A DNA stretch of 64,000 nucleotides from Mesocentrotus franciscanus (GCA_037976565.1 CP137679.1:24592761-24656760), one strand, 5' to 3'. Positions 22,780-32,913 are shown, numbered from the stretch's first letter. Notes: generated by a model from the sequence alone, not told the origin. Translations and numbers: made by a program.

Positions 22780-22849
22780 CCGGTTCTTTAGCTGAAGAAA
22801 CTCCTATGCTGATCACCATAAAGAGAGCTTTCCAATTGCGAATATCCAT
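22780..22849 (-). CDS. Betaglycan-like gene, exon 1 (start codon and signal peptide)
   Basis: The start codon is at 22847-22849 in the context AAGGAATGG (G at -3 and +4). The exon encodes 23 residues beginning MDIRNWKALFMVISIGVSSA, a short basic N-terminus, a hydrophobic core and a small-residue cleavage region, as expected for a secretory signal peptide. One base remains before a good donor, GTAAGC. That base plus the first two of exon 2 give Val, so the mature protein starts about KEPVHVGQCYIL; this mirrors the human protein, whose signal peptide also ends a few residues before the first orphan-domain Cys. Intron 1 is 2,769 bp. Recognition rests on phase, splice signal and position. Confidence 0.68.
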
Positions 22850-22852
22850 TCC

Positions 22853-23358
22853 TTAAAGGTAATGCAAAGTTTTGGGAAATTTTGAAATTGGATGGATATT
22901 AATTCTTTAAATTTTTGATATATTTGGATGCCATTGTGGATGTATTATAAGCACTAAAAAGTTTAGCCCCTTAAACATTTCTGTTTTCGAGCAAATTGAA
23001 TAATCAAAATTTACCGGTGCTCCCGGTAAATTTCAAATATTTCAAATAGCGCCTAAGGTCATTCCGTGGTAGCTGCGACCATGAAAATCTCAGAATATGC
23101 AGTTCTGATAGATAATTTCCAAACGGTAATAGCAAATCGGTCGATTGTAGTCAAGAAACATTGTTTTAAAGCTAAAGTAATATCAGTCTTGAGAGGGCGC
23201 TATACAATATAAAGAGTGTATTATTTACAATTTCATCACTTTAGACTCGATTTCAACCGCGACAACGATCATTGAATATTGTAAAATCGCATATGCTTCC
23301 AATATGTTCATTTGAACCAAATTCATGACCCCATACCAAAACTTTGTAATACCTTTAA
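22853..23358 (+). mobile_element. TTAA-flanked MITE, family 2, copy 2, abutting the start codon
   Basis: A 506-bp element including both TTAA copies (22853-22856 and 23355-23358). The tips AGGTAATGCAAAGTTTTGGG and CCAAAACTTTGTAATACCT are near-perfect inverted repeats. It lies 3 bp upstream of the start codon of the betaglycan-like gene, so it either lengthens the 5' leader by about 500 nt or is removed in a leader intron. Confidence 0.93.
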
Positions 23359-24120
23359 GCACTTGTTGATAAAACAACAATTTAGTTGATATTAACTCCA
23401 GCTGCATAACTGTGCTGTGCAGCGCCTGATGGTTGCTCTCACAGGCTCTCCCCGTTTTCCTGATTTTCACACTTGAATTGTCAATTTCATCGGGTAATTT
23501 TATATCGGATGGAAGGGAATGACCCATGGACAAAAAACTATGAATGCAGCGGTAACAAAGAAGTTTGCGATCTCCTTTAATTTTTGCTGGATTTTGGTTG
23601 TGACTTTGTTCCTAAGTACTCAATTTCTACATCGGACTTCTACATACAGCTATTCATCTTCAATCCAGCCCGTTGGACCCTTTCAGACCAGGGGCGACCG
23701 AGCGACTTCCAAAGTGGGGGGCACCAAGAAAAAAAAGGCACTTTCTGGAAAAAAGGGCACCTGCAAAGGGAAATCTGAAAGCAAAAATATACAATTTTTA
23801 AGACATTGGTATATACCCCTACATTGTGATTACAATTATCAGGGATGATTTCAATAATTGTTTTACTTTATACACAAGCATCATGCTTTGCGGTTGGTTT
23901 GATAGTCTGAAAATTCGTTTGCGAGCGAGCGAAGCGAGCGACGAAAAAATTTAAGATTTGTGAGGTCGCAGTGCGAAAAATTCCATCTTATAAAGAGGAA
24001 AAACCCAATCCTGATGGGGTTATAAGCACATTCTCATAACGGAAGACTGAAAAGACCTTTGATAAGTACCGTAAGTACATGTATATCATCTGTAGATGCG
24101 TGCGAGCTTTGGGGGAAATT
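23359..24120. other. Upstream flank of the betaglycan-like gene; repeat edges
   Basis: Bases 23359-23530 are the likely 5' leader or promoter side of the minus-strand gene; no TATA box or initiator could be assigned with confidence, and upstream ATGs are present. From about 23688 the text changes to GTGGGGGGCACCAAGAAAAA and, at about 23920, GCGAGCGAGCGAAGCGAGCG, words typical of dispersed DNA elements and leading into the GGGGCAC array. Confidence 0.4.
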
Positions 24121-24129
24121 GCTCTTAGT

Positions 24130-25170
24130 CGCTTGAAATTAGCTATGATGAGAGGAAAAGGGGACACTTATCAGGAAAGAAAAGGAGCATGTGCCAAAGT
24201 ACAAAGAGTAATTATCAGAGGTGAAAATGGGCACTTCTTACACCCTCAAAAAGAGGCACTCACCAGGGATGAAAAAGTCAGTCATGAGAATAGGAAATAG
24301 GCATTTGTCGACGGAAAAGGGACCCCCATTAGATTTTGATAGGGGCATTTATAAGAGGTGAAAAGGGGCATTTATGAAAAGGGGATAGGTCCCTTATTAG
24401 AAAGGAAAAGAAGCACGTATCATTGTTAAAAAGGGAAATTATCAGAGGTGAAAAGAGGCACTTATAGCACCTGAAAAGGGGCAATAACCAGATATGAAAA
24501 GGGGCACTTATGTTAATGAAAAAGGGGCACTTGTAATAAAGGAAAATGTGCATTAGTTGAAAGAAAATGGGCATCGTTCACATTTTAAAGGGACATTTAT
24601 CGGAGGTGAAGGGAGCACTTATGAGAAGGGGAAGATGCTCTTTTTTTAATGGGACACGTATCATTAGGAAATGTGGCATTTATTAGAAAGGAAAAAGGGC
24701 ACATGTGAAAATATAAGATGCGCTTATCCGAGTTAAAATGGAGGTAGTTATTAAAAGGGGAAGGGGCACTTCTTACAAAGAAAAAGGGGCACTTGTCAAA
24801 GTAAAAGAGGCACCTCTCAGATTTAAATAGGGCATGTTATCAGAGGTGAAGGGGGCACTTATCAAAAGTGAAAAGAGGCACTTCTCGTACCTGACTAGAG
24901 GCACTTACTATAGATTAAAAAGGGCACTTATGAGAATGGAAAATGGACACTTATTGCAAAGGAAAATGGGAACTTGTCGAAGGAAGAAGGGCACGTGTCC
25001 AAATAAAAGGGGCACTTATCAGAGTTGAAAAGGGGAAGGGGCACTTTTACAAATTAATAGGGGCACTTGTCAAAGTAAAAGGGGCACTAATTCATGTAAA
25101 AAGGGGCATTTCTTAAAAAGTTAAAGGGGCACTTTTCGGGTGCTTGAAAAAGTGGGGGCACTGTGTCCCC
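24130..25170 (+). repeat. Degenerate minisatellite, AAAAGGGGCACTTATCAGAGGTG-type
   Basis: About 1 kb of purine-rich units of roughly 25-35 bp built on AAAAGGGGCACTTATCAGA, varying in the second half (GAGGTG, AAAGG, TAAAA). At least 25 occurrences of GGCACTTNT-like words occur. It ends in AAAAAGTGGGGGCACTGTGT, then CCCCCTGCCTTCGGGAGGGC. A similar edge (AAAGTGGGGGGCACC) lies upstream at about 23712, so the array may be the inside of one larger element. Small open frames here are shadows of the repeat. Confidence 0.85.
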
Positions 25171-25328
25171 CTGCCTTCGGGAGGGCCGCCTCTGTTTCAG
25201 ACTATCTATCCAACCAAGCCTTTCTCTGGAGAGACAGATTATGCCAGCCCTTCTTTTGTTACTTTTGTTACCAATCTTCACTCCTTTGATCTGAAACCAA
25301 AGTCGGCATTGCGTTCAGGCATGACCAA

Positions 25329-25489
25329 AGGGACTTTTAGATTTGTACGACGAGAACGTGGACTGCTAGGTGTGACGTCCTTTTAAGGCACTGGCAGTGC
25401 CCGGCACTGCCTTAAAGGATTCCACATTGCCTTAAAAGGATGTCACACCTAGCAGTCCACGTTCTCGTCGTGCAAATCTAAAAGTCCCT
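25329..25489. repeat. Near-perfect 161-bp palindrome
   Basis: Arms 25329-25390 and 25428-25489 are inverted copies matching at about 60 of 62 positions (for instance AGGGACTTTTAGATTTG at the outer tips), around a 37-bp centre that itself contains GGCAGTGCCCGGCACTGCC. The right arm joins the 5' end of the L2/CR1-like LINE remnant. Confidence 0.92.
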
Positions 25490-25904
25490 ATTGGGTCTGA
25501 GACTAATTCAATACTCAGCATTGTATCTTCATGGATTGTGTCCCTATTACTACCCCGAGAGGATGAATGTAGTCTGGACAGTGACGTCTGCTTCAGTTTA
25601 CATGCAGTCCTTCATGATGTTTGTTACGGAAAACTTGCTCTGTTCACATACAGCACCAATATTCTGTTCCAAGCTCGCGATATTGGAAGTATAGCAAACG
25701 GAAAAGATGGAGAAGACGTGGAAAGAGAAGAGGCAAAGTCAGTCTTTTTCAATCGATTCCAGTAATAGTCTCAATTCAAGACACACGACATCGATCACAA
25801 CAATCTGTTGTACCACCAGCTCGTAACACTAGAACAAATACAAACCTCATACATCTGACACAGTCAAGCAGAAAGTCTAGCGACATCAGATCTCACTCAC
25901 AGCC

Positions 25905-26925
25905 CCGTTCCCTATTGAGAATCGGCCAATGGAATGCTCGATCAATGAACAATAAAATAACGTTTGTTTTTTTGTTTTTTTTTGTTTGTTTTTTTTTGTT
26001 TTGTTTTGTTTTTTTTGTTTTTTGTTTTTGTTTTTTGTTTGGTGGTTGTTAGGTGAATGAGAGTGTGGAATGTTAAGCGATCGTTGACGAGGGGCGGGTT
26101 GGGGCGGGAGTGGAAGGGGGGGGGGAGGGTGGTGAGGTTGAAGGTTAAACGATAATATTCATTCAATATATAATTAATTTGATTGTACTTTGTTTTTTGT
26201 ATTTTGTTTTATTATGTTATGTATTCCAATTCAAAATGAAGTTTGTATGATTTACATATGTATTGAATGAAAACAATAAAGAATACTATAAAAAAAAAAA
26301 AATAACAGTTATATGTGATCTTGTATAAGCAAGTGCCTGGACATTCTGGTATTAACTGAATCATGGCTTTCATGAGATTTTCGCGATCAGTCCACGATCA
26401 TTGCTGATATCAACAGTACTCTACAAAATTACAATGTACTACATGAACATCGTCTGACGCGGGGTGGAGGCATATGCATCATATATCGATCATGTCTCCA
26501 ACTGACACAAAATACATCTACCAAATTTGAATCTTTTGAACATATGGACATATCAGTTCGTGTCTCTCCGTCCATTCTCTTCAGAATGTGTGCATTTTAT
26601 CGGCCACCTCCATCGTCAAAAAACAAACTCACGTCTGAAATGTTTGTCCGAGACTTGTCATCCTTCTTGGAATCGGTGACAATTTCTGAGCATCCTCCAG
26701 TCTTGTTGGGAGATTTCAACATACACGTTGATAATGGCAGTGATAGAGATCCCAAGACTTTTCTTGATATTCTGTATATATTCAGCGGATCTCTTTCAGC
26801 ATGTGAGAGGATCTACTCACCGGGCTGGGCATACACTAGATCTTTTGATTTCCAGGAAGGACGACAACAACTTTCTTCTCAATACTGATATAATTTCTGG
26901 ATTACCATCTGACCATTCAGCTGTT
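25905..26925 (+). pseudogene. LINE endonuclease domain (AP-endonuclease type), broken
   Basis: The first strand SLLRIGQWNARSMNNK (about 25912-25958) is cut by the retrocopy insertion. The frame resumes at about 26299 with TVICDLV, then CLDILVLTESW (26335-26368), GGGICIIYR (26464-26490), FYRPPPSS (26596-26618), LLGDFNIHVDNGS (26704-26740), and, in another frame, HTLDLLISRKDD and LPSDHSAVFSI (26832-26930). These are the conserved steps of LINE apurinic-like endonucleases, including the catalytic N in the first strand, E of TES, D/N of GDFN and the final SDH. A stop after TESWLS and a frame change near 26800 break it. Confidence 0.88.
25962..26298 (+). mobile_element. Polyadenylated retrocopy inserted in the LINE endonuclease
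   Basis: Flanked by AAAATAAC at 25954-25961 and again at 26299-26306, which looks like an 8-bp target duplication (its A-rich end merges with the tail). The insert ends AACAATAAAGAATACTATAA and then a 13-base A run: a polyadenylation signal 12-15 bases before a poly(A) tail. Excising it joins MNNK directly to ITVICD in frame. The 5' 85 bases are a T/G-only tract (GTTTGTTTTTTTGTTTTTTT and onward). The source transcript is unknown. Confidence 0.82.
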
Positions 26926-27179
26926 TTCAGTATACCCTTAACTTTGATCGTCCTGCACCAACTAAGAAGCGAATTGCATGCAGGAAGTTTTGGAGCATTG
27001 ACCTGGATCACTTCCGGAACGACATCCAGAACTCATCTCTCGCAGCAACAAATGACACAAATGCATCTGATATGGCAGACAGATAGGCCCTATACAACTT
27101 GGTGCTCAAAGATTTACTTGACAAACATGCACCTGAAAAGCTGACACTAATGTCATTCAGGCCGGCCTAACGCTCCTTG

Positions 27180-28106
27180 GTATACCGAGACGGTCCGCGA
27201 AGCTATAAGCGGATGAGACGGCGTGCTGAGCGCAAATCTGTCAAATCCGGCCTGGAGATTGACGAACACATTTACGACGTGCAGTGTAAATCTTACAATA
27301 ATATCTTGTGTGCTTTGAAATCGCAATATCTAAAAAATGAGATAGCACAGCGTGACACTAAGGGCCTGTTCCAGATTGTACAGAAGTTGTCCTGTCCAAA
27401 ATCACAGCAGGTCCTACCAAACCACGACTCCAATGAGGATTTGGCAGACAAATTTGGAAAGTTCTTTCATGATAACATTGGCGATATTGTCACCAGTCTC
27501 AAAGAATCCTGTAATCTGACGAATTTCGAGAGTCAGCCTCCCTCGATCACACACAATATCTCATTTTGAACCGGTGTCTGAAAGTACTGTTCGAAAGGTA
27601 ATACGGGAGAGTCCATCAAAATCATGTCAACTATAGACCCCGTGCCTATACCTGGTTGATGAAAGAGCATTTAGATGAGCCCCTGCCATTTATAACTCAA
27701 CTTATAAATCTCCAACTTGATGTTCATTTCAAAGGTCCTTGAGAGGATTGTCACAGCTCAACTTCGTGCATACCTGCATGGAGACGATTGACCTGTTCCC
27801 GTGTATGCAATCTGCGTACTGACAATTCCATTCAACAGAGACTGCCCTCATCAAAGTCTACAATGATCTACTACTGGCTGTCGATAGAGGGCTAGAGGCT
27901 GTTTTGGTTTTGCTTGATTTCTCGGCTGCTTTTGAAACGATCGACCATGCCAAACTGATGTGCCGTTTGCGTCATGATTATGGATTTGATGGAAAGGTAC
28001 TGCAGGGGCCTGCTTCTTACCTGGAGGACCGGAGGTTATTGTTGTCAACAGAGTTCCTTCTAAAGCATTCCCACTCCCCTGCGGTGTTCCCCAAGGATCC
28101 GTTCTA
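27180..28106 (+). pseudogene. LINE linker and reverse transcriptase, first half
   Basis: The linker includes RRRAERKSVKSGLEIDEHIY and continues to 27569 with LADKFGKFFHDNIGDI. After a decayed stretch the reverse transcriptase shows KVLERIVTAQLRAYL (about 27733), FHSTETALIKVYNDLL (about 27828-27876), LVLLDFSAAFETIDHAKL (27905-27957; catalytic Asp present) and CGVPQGSVL (28079-28106), where the DNA transposon begins. FSAAFDTIDH and GVPQGSVLGP are hallmark motifs of L2/CR1 reverse transcriptases. Confidence 0.88.
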
Positions 28107-28115
28107 TAGGACCTC

Positions 28116-30005
28116 CCCAGATAGCAAAATGTAGTGGGGCCCATCTGGGTTTTATCTGGTTACAACTGGGCTGGCCCACTTGGCCCAGATGGGCCAGCCC
28201 ATCTATGCCCCACTTGGCCCAGATAGGCCCACTTGGGCCCCAGATGGGCCCCTTGTGGGGCCCAGCAATCTGCACCCGGGTTATAGAAGGACCCCAGATG
28301 GGCAGCCCATCTAGGACCCATTTGGCCCAGATGAGCCCAGGTGGAACCCAGATGGGCCCCAGATGGGATTTACCACATAAAACCCAGGGTTCTATATGGA
28401 CTACATATGGGCCAAGTGGGTTTTATATGGGGCCCATATGGGCCACGAGGGTTCTAAATGGGCTTCATATGGTTCAAATGGGTTATATATGGGCCCCATA
28501 TGGGCTAAGAGGGTTCTATATGGGCTCTATATGGGCTAAGTGGGTTTTAAGTGGGCTCCATATGGGTCAAGTGGGTTCTGTATGGGCCCCATATGGGCCA
28601 AGCGGGTTCTATATATGGGATCAATATGGGCCAAGTGGGTTTGATGTGGGCCCCATATGGGCCAATGTGGTTCTAAATGGGCTTCATATGATTTAAATGG
28701 GTTCAGCTATAGCATTTAACTGGTCAAGTACAACAGGACCAGTTATACTATTTCAATTTCCAGGGTTATATACCAGTTGGATTTAACTGGTCTAACTGGA
28801 CCAGTTGTACCACTTGGCACAACTTACAACCAGTTGAAAACTCCAGTTAAAAGACTTAATTAGTAAGTTGTGGTATAATTAGCACTTGTACTAATTAATT
28901 TTGCCAATGGCAACAACACATTGTCTGCAAATTCCAATGTAAAGGCATTGGTATTAAGAAGACATGGTTAATTTGCTGTGGATGAGAATTTTCCATATAC
29001 TTTTGTTTTTCCTAATTAATGTTTAATTAAATGTAATATATACAAAGTAGTGAAATGTACTAATAAATAAAAATTTACATGTTGTAGTATTTTCGAAATG
29101 AATTGCATATCACTAAATCATCAGTAATTAAGAAATATTCTGTAAATTCAGATAAATTGTATAAAAACATAGATGTGCACGCACCCCATATTCATTATGC
29201 AAATTCTGGGTATATTTGTGGGTTTTGGGTGGGAAGGCCCATCTGCTATACATCTGGTTTTTAGCTGGGCCCGGCCGATGCTCGATGTGCTATTTTCACC
29301 ACCAAAAAACCCATGTAGGGCCTATACATGGGGCCCACATGTGTTGGTATACTGTGGGTTCTGGGTGTGAATGCCAAACTAGTTTTTGTATAGGCCACGT
29401 GGGCTCCATATATACTTGTGGGTTCTTGGTGGGAAGGCCCATCTGGTATACATCTGTTTTTTTAGCTGGGCCCAGCCGATGCTTGATGTGCGCTTTTCAC
29501 CACCAAAAACCTACATGGGGCCCACATGGGTTGGTACTTGTGGGTTCTGGGTGGGAAGGCCCATCTGGTATACATCTGGTTTTTATATGGGCCACGTGGG
29601 CTCCATATACTTGTGGGTTCTGGGTGGGAAGGCCCATCTGGTATACATCTGGTTTTTATATGGGCCACGTGGGCTCCATATACTTGTGGGTTCTGGGTGG
29701 GAAGGCCCATCTGGTATACATCTGGTTTTTATATGGGCCACGTGGGCTCCATATACTTGTGGGTTCTTGGTGGGAAGGCCCATCTGGTATACATTTGGTT
29801 TTTAGCTGGGCCCAGAAGATGCTCGACATGTGATTTTCACCACCAAAAACACACATGGGGCCCACATGGGGCCCATATGTGTTGGTACTTGTGGGTTCTG
29901 GGTGGGAAGGCCCATCTGGTATACATCTGGTTTTTGTATGGGCCACGTGGGCTCTAGTCAGCCCATACAAAAGCCAGATGGGCCCCAGATATTTTGCTAT
30001 CTGGG
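28116..30005. mobile_element. 1.9-kb TIR transposon with internal GGCCCATCTGG repeats
   Basis: The tips CCCAGATAGCAAAAT and ATTTTGCTATCTGGG are perfect 15-bp inverted repeats. The flanks TC (28114-28115) and TC (30006-30007) suggest a 2-bp duplication; removing the element plus one TC restores GPLLF, the expected next residues of the reverse transcriptase. Inside are palindromic words such as GGGCCCATCTGGG and GGCCCAGATGGGCC, then a block of about 30-bp TATATGGGCCCCATATGGG repeats (28380-28690), an AACTGGTC/ GACCAGTT block (28715-28860), an AT-rich spacer, and a 73-bp tandem array (29216-29960). No transposase is recognisable. Superfamily not assigned. Confidence 0.88.
29216..29960 (+). repeat. 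73-bp tandem repeat array inside the TIR transposon
   Basis: The motif TGTGGGTTCTGGGTGGGAAG followed by GCCCATCTGGTATACATCTG recurs at 29541, 29614, 29687 and 29760 with an exact 73-bp step, and at longer steps (about 123-132 bp) on either side where a second module (AGCTGGGCCCAGCCGATGCT, TTCACCACCAAAAAC) is included. Since 73 is not a multiple of 3, long open frames appear in several frames on both strands; they are artefacts of the repeat. Confidence 0.93.
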
Positions 30006-30934
30006 TCTGCTCTTTTCGTTGTACACGGGTCCGCTCAGTGAGGTCATCCATGCTCATGATGGCGTCATGCATATGATGTATGCCGATGATACGCAACTGT
30101 ACATAGTGCTCAAGCAAAATGATGCTTCCATGCAGTGGCATTTCCAAGCTCAACAGGTGCGTCAGCGACGTGAAAAGCTGGTCCTGCGGTAATAATCTTG
30201 TGTTCAACGGCTCAAAAACAGAAATTATCCATATAACTTTCATGTTTCGCAATTTCAGTGTGCTACCTGATCTTGACATGGATGGCACAACAATCACTCT
30301 TTCCCAATCTGCCAAGGATCTAGGAGTCACATGCAGTGGACAACGTGTTGAATGTGAACCAGCATATCCGGAAGGTATGTCGTATCGCAGCTTTCGGGAT
30401 CCACAAAGTTGGAAAACTGCAAAAACTTCGGGATCAAATTAGGTCCCCTCATCGTCTTGTTAATGCCTTTGTAACTTCCCACCTTGATTACTGCGACGGT
30501 CTATTAATCAATCTCCCTAGCTCTCATTTAGCCCCTCTTCAACATATTCAGAACACAGCAGCACGCCTCATCACACGTACAAGAAAACATGAATACATCA
30601 CGCCGATCATTCGTTCCCTACACTGGCTCCCCCTCCAACAGCGTGTCAAATTTAAGATTTTCATGCTGACATACAAGGCCTTTCACAAACTTGCTCCCTC
30701 ATATCTCTCGGAACTCATCACTCCTAAAATTCATACTTCATCTATGCGTCTCCGATCATCGTCCACAGCACATCTTCATCTAGCCCCAGGCCTCGCACCC
30801 ACACCCGCTATGGCGATCGTGCCTTTTCTGTTTGTGCCCCCCAACTTTGGAACAAACTTCCCCTTGAAATACGCGAGTCCCCAACGTTAGAAACCTTCAA
30901 GAGTAAACTTAAGACTTATCTGTTCAATATGTAA
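30006..30934 (+). pseudogene. LINE reverse transcriptase, second half and C-terminus
   Basis: The frame resumes with LLFSLYTGPLSEVIHAHDG, then MMYADDTQLYIVL (30074-30112; catalytic YADD intact). After frame changes it shows WSCGNNLVFNGSKTEIIHI (about 30182-30240), SAKDLGVT (30309-30332), RSPHRLVNAFVTSHLDYCDG (30441-30500), LQHIQNTAARLITRTRKHEY (30536-30596) and LHWLPLQQRVKFKIF (30619-30663). The last frame gives DRAFSVCAPQLWNKLPLEIR and FKSKLKTYLFNM before the stop. This is the normal L2/CR1 thumb and tail order. Confidence 0.9.
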
Positions 30935-31220
30935 TGTAATCATATTTTGTTTGTTAAATTATAAAGCGTTATGTAAATATTAAATATTATTATTGTATGA
31001 TTGTTATTAGGAATTTGTTATTAGAATTATGTATCATGTATTGTATTGTTGTAATTTGTAGGTTAACATTACTTTGTATTTTTGTTAAGCGCTTAGAAAC
31101 ATTGTATTAAGCGCTTTTAATATAAATGTAATATATTATTATTATATAAACGACGAAAGACTTGTATGATTTTATCCAATCAGAACGCAGGAAACTTAAC
31201 AACCATACAACTCATGAATC

Positions 31221-31522
31221 ATGAATGTTTATGTCTACTTTATTAACAATGAACCCCCTCTCTCTCTCTCTCTCCAGTCTCTACCTATCATTCTTCTCTT
31301 CTCGTTGCTTTACTTTTGCATCACCAGGTACTCCCTAATTTATGTATTTTGCTTGTACATCTACCTAATTGTCAGGGCTCACGAGGCATCCGACTATTCG
31401 AGCTTTGGTCATCTCGGAGCCCTGGCCAGTTCTGTTTAAAATATTTCATATTTCTTTATGTATGTTTGAATGTACACTGATTTTATTTTGTATTCAGAAC
31501 TGAAAATAAATAAATAAATGAA
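31221..31522 (+). mobile_element. Possible LINE 3' UTR with AAATA tail
   Basis: The segment ends GAACTGAAAATAAATAAATAAATG, a short tandem tail like those of LINE 3' ends. Upstream is AGGGCTCACGAGGCATCCGA and CTCGGAGCCCTGGCC, a hairpin-forming pair. No coding remnant seen. Confidence 0.4.
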
Positions 31523-32094
31523 ACTATACATTTATCGAATGGATGTGTGATTTTAACCAAATCAGGGCTTACCGCTGGGAGATAAGCACCGGTGGGCGGC
31601 TTTGTCTGGAATTTTGCCCCGAATGACCTTTACTACCTCATCATAAAAGAAGGCACGTGTGCGTGCAAACATGTGCTTATTCCAGACAAAATGATCATAC
31701 AAAATTCACAACAAAAATTTAGAATTTCTAATTAAACAAGAATCTTCTCTTATCTAAATAAAAAATGAACAGACTTTTAAAACTGTTCTGCTACTAAAGT
31801 CTGGCAGCCCATTATCCACAGCCCCTTTCATATGTTTTGTCCACATATCACGAAAATGAGCGATTTTCGGGCTGACATGCAAAGACAAAAGGTCACGTGA
31901 CTTTGTAACTGTACGTCCGATTTTCAAAACAAAAATTTAAAAGATGCGCAAGACTCGAAAGAAAAAAAAGTCAGCGAGCGGCGGGGCGCCATCCGTATGC
32001 GTTCCCGAACAATCAGAAAAATCGCGGAGGGGGGCATATGCCCCCGGCCTTACTAGGGTTAATGCAACCATCAATATCCAATCATCAAAATACA

Positions 32095-32830
32095 ACCATT
32101 TATATCCAATAATTCCTCAATCCTTATTGACAATATTTTCACCAACTTCCTTGAACAAAAATTTAACTCCGTGATAATAGTTAGTGATAGGCCTATGTCT
32201 AATCACTTCCCTATTTTGTATTCACTTCTACGCCTCTCCCTATAGCACGCTCTGCCCGAACAATGACCCTCAACTTTTCAGAAAACAACGTAGGTCGGTT
32301 CAGAGAATGCTTAGCACATACTGACTGGTCCCAGGTGTATTAGTTCACGAATGTCGATGCTAATGAATCATTCAATATCTTTATTAACACATTCAGGAAT
32401 CTGTATAATATCCCCATTCTTTTACAAACTACTCGAACCAACTATAAAAAAAGTTCCAAGATCTCCATGGATTACAAATTCTCTTCTCAGCTCCATTAAC
32501 AGGAAAATCGTCTTTATTATAAGTATAAGAAAACAAAATCTGAACGAAATAAACAAAAATACTCTTTCTGTCGTAACACCCTTACGTCATTGTTACGAGC
32601 AGCTAAAAAGAATTACTTTTCTAGACAATCCCAAATTTACAAAATATAATGTGATGCTAAAAGTACGAGGAAGGTCATATATAATGTCCTAAGCAATAAA
32701 TCGAAATTACCATCCATTACTAACATAAATGTTAATGAGTCCGATACACAAGACTCCACACTGATAGCTGAAACATATAGCTACTATTCGTCAATATTGA
32801 CACAATTCTTGTCCGTGATATTCCAGAATG
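32095..32830 (+). pseudogene. LINE endonuclease-to-RT linker remnant
   Basis: Frames contain SDRPMSNHFPILYSLL (about 32189-32232), a decayed end of a LINE endonuclease, then NVGRFRECLAHTDWSQVY (about 32288-32341) and the linker NPWITNSLL-like segment PWITNSLLSSINRK (32467-32508). In a shifted frame follow YKKTKSERNKQKYSFCRNTL and LLRAAKKNYFSRQ. The series PWIT..(L).S...K..Y.........Y..(Y/F)RN.L....R.AKK.YY is the usual linker before the reverse transcriptase in CR1/Daphne/Jockey-like LINEs. Truncated at both ends. Confidence 0.65.
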
Positions 32831-32913
32831 TGATATTGAATTTCACTCGGTTTTAAAAGAACCACATGGTCAATCAATGTTTTTTCTCCAATTTCTATTG
32901 ATCAAATATCTTA

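Larger units (their letters stand above)
25490..31150 (+). mobile_element. L2/CR1-like LINE, interrupted twice
   Basis: A plus-strand LINE of about 3.4 kb is spread over 5.6 kb. Order: 5' region, endonuclease start, inserted retrocopy (25962-26298), rest of endonuclease, linker, reverse transcriptase first half, inserted DNA transposon (28116-30005), reverse transcriptase second half, C-terminus with stop at 30932-30934, and a 3' UTR containing GTTAAGCGCTTAGAAACATT and ending in ATTATTATTAT near 31144. AAGCGCTT hairpins followed by a short triplet tail are usual for L2/CR1-type 3' ends. Several stops and frameshifts outside the insertions show the copy was already ageing. Confidence 0.88.

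Noticed and set aside
24130..25170. CRISPR-like array of regularly spaced repeats
   Set aside because: Repeats are degenerate, unit length varies, there are no unique spacers, and the DNA is eukaryotic.
28205..30330. Several 130-220-codon frames rich in Gly, Trp and Pro
   Set aside because: Produced by tandem repeats of the TIR transposon in several frames and both strands.
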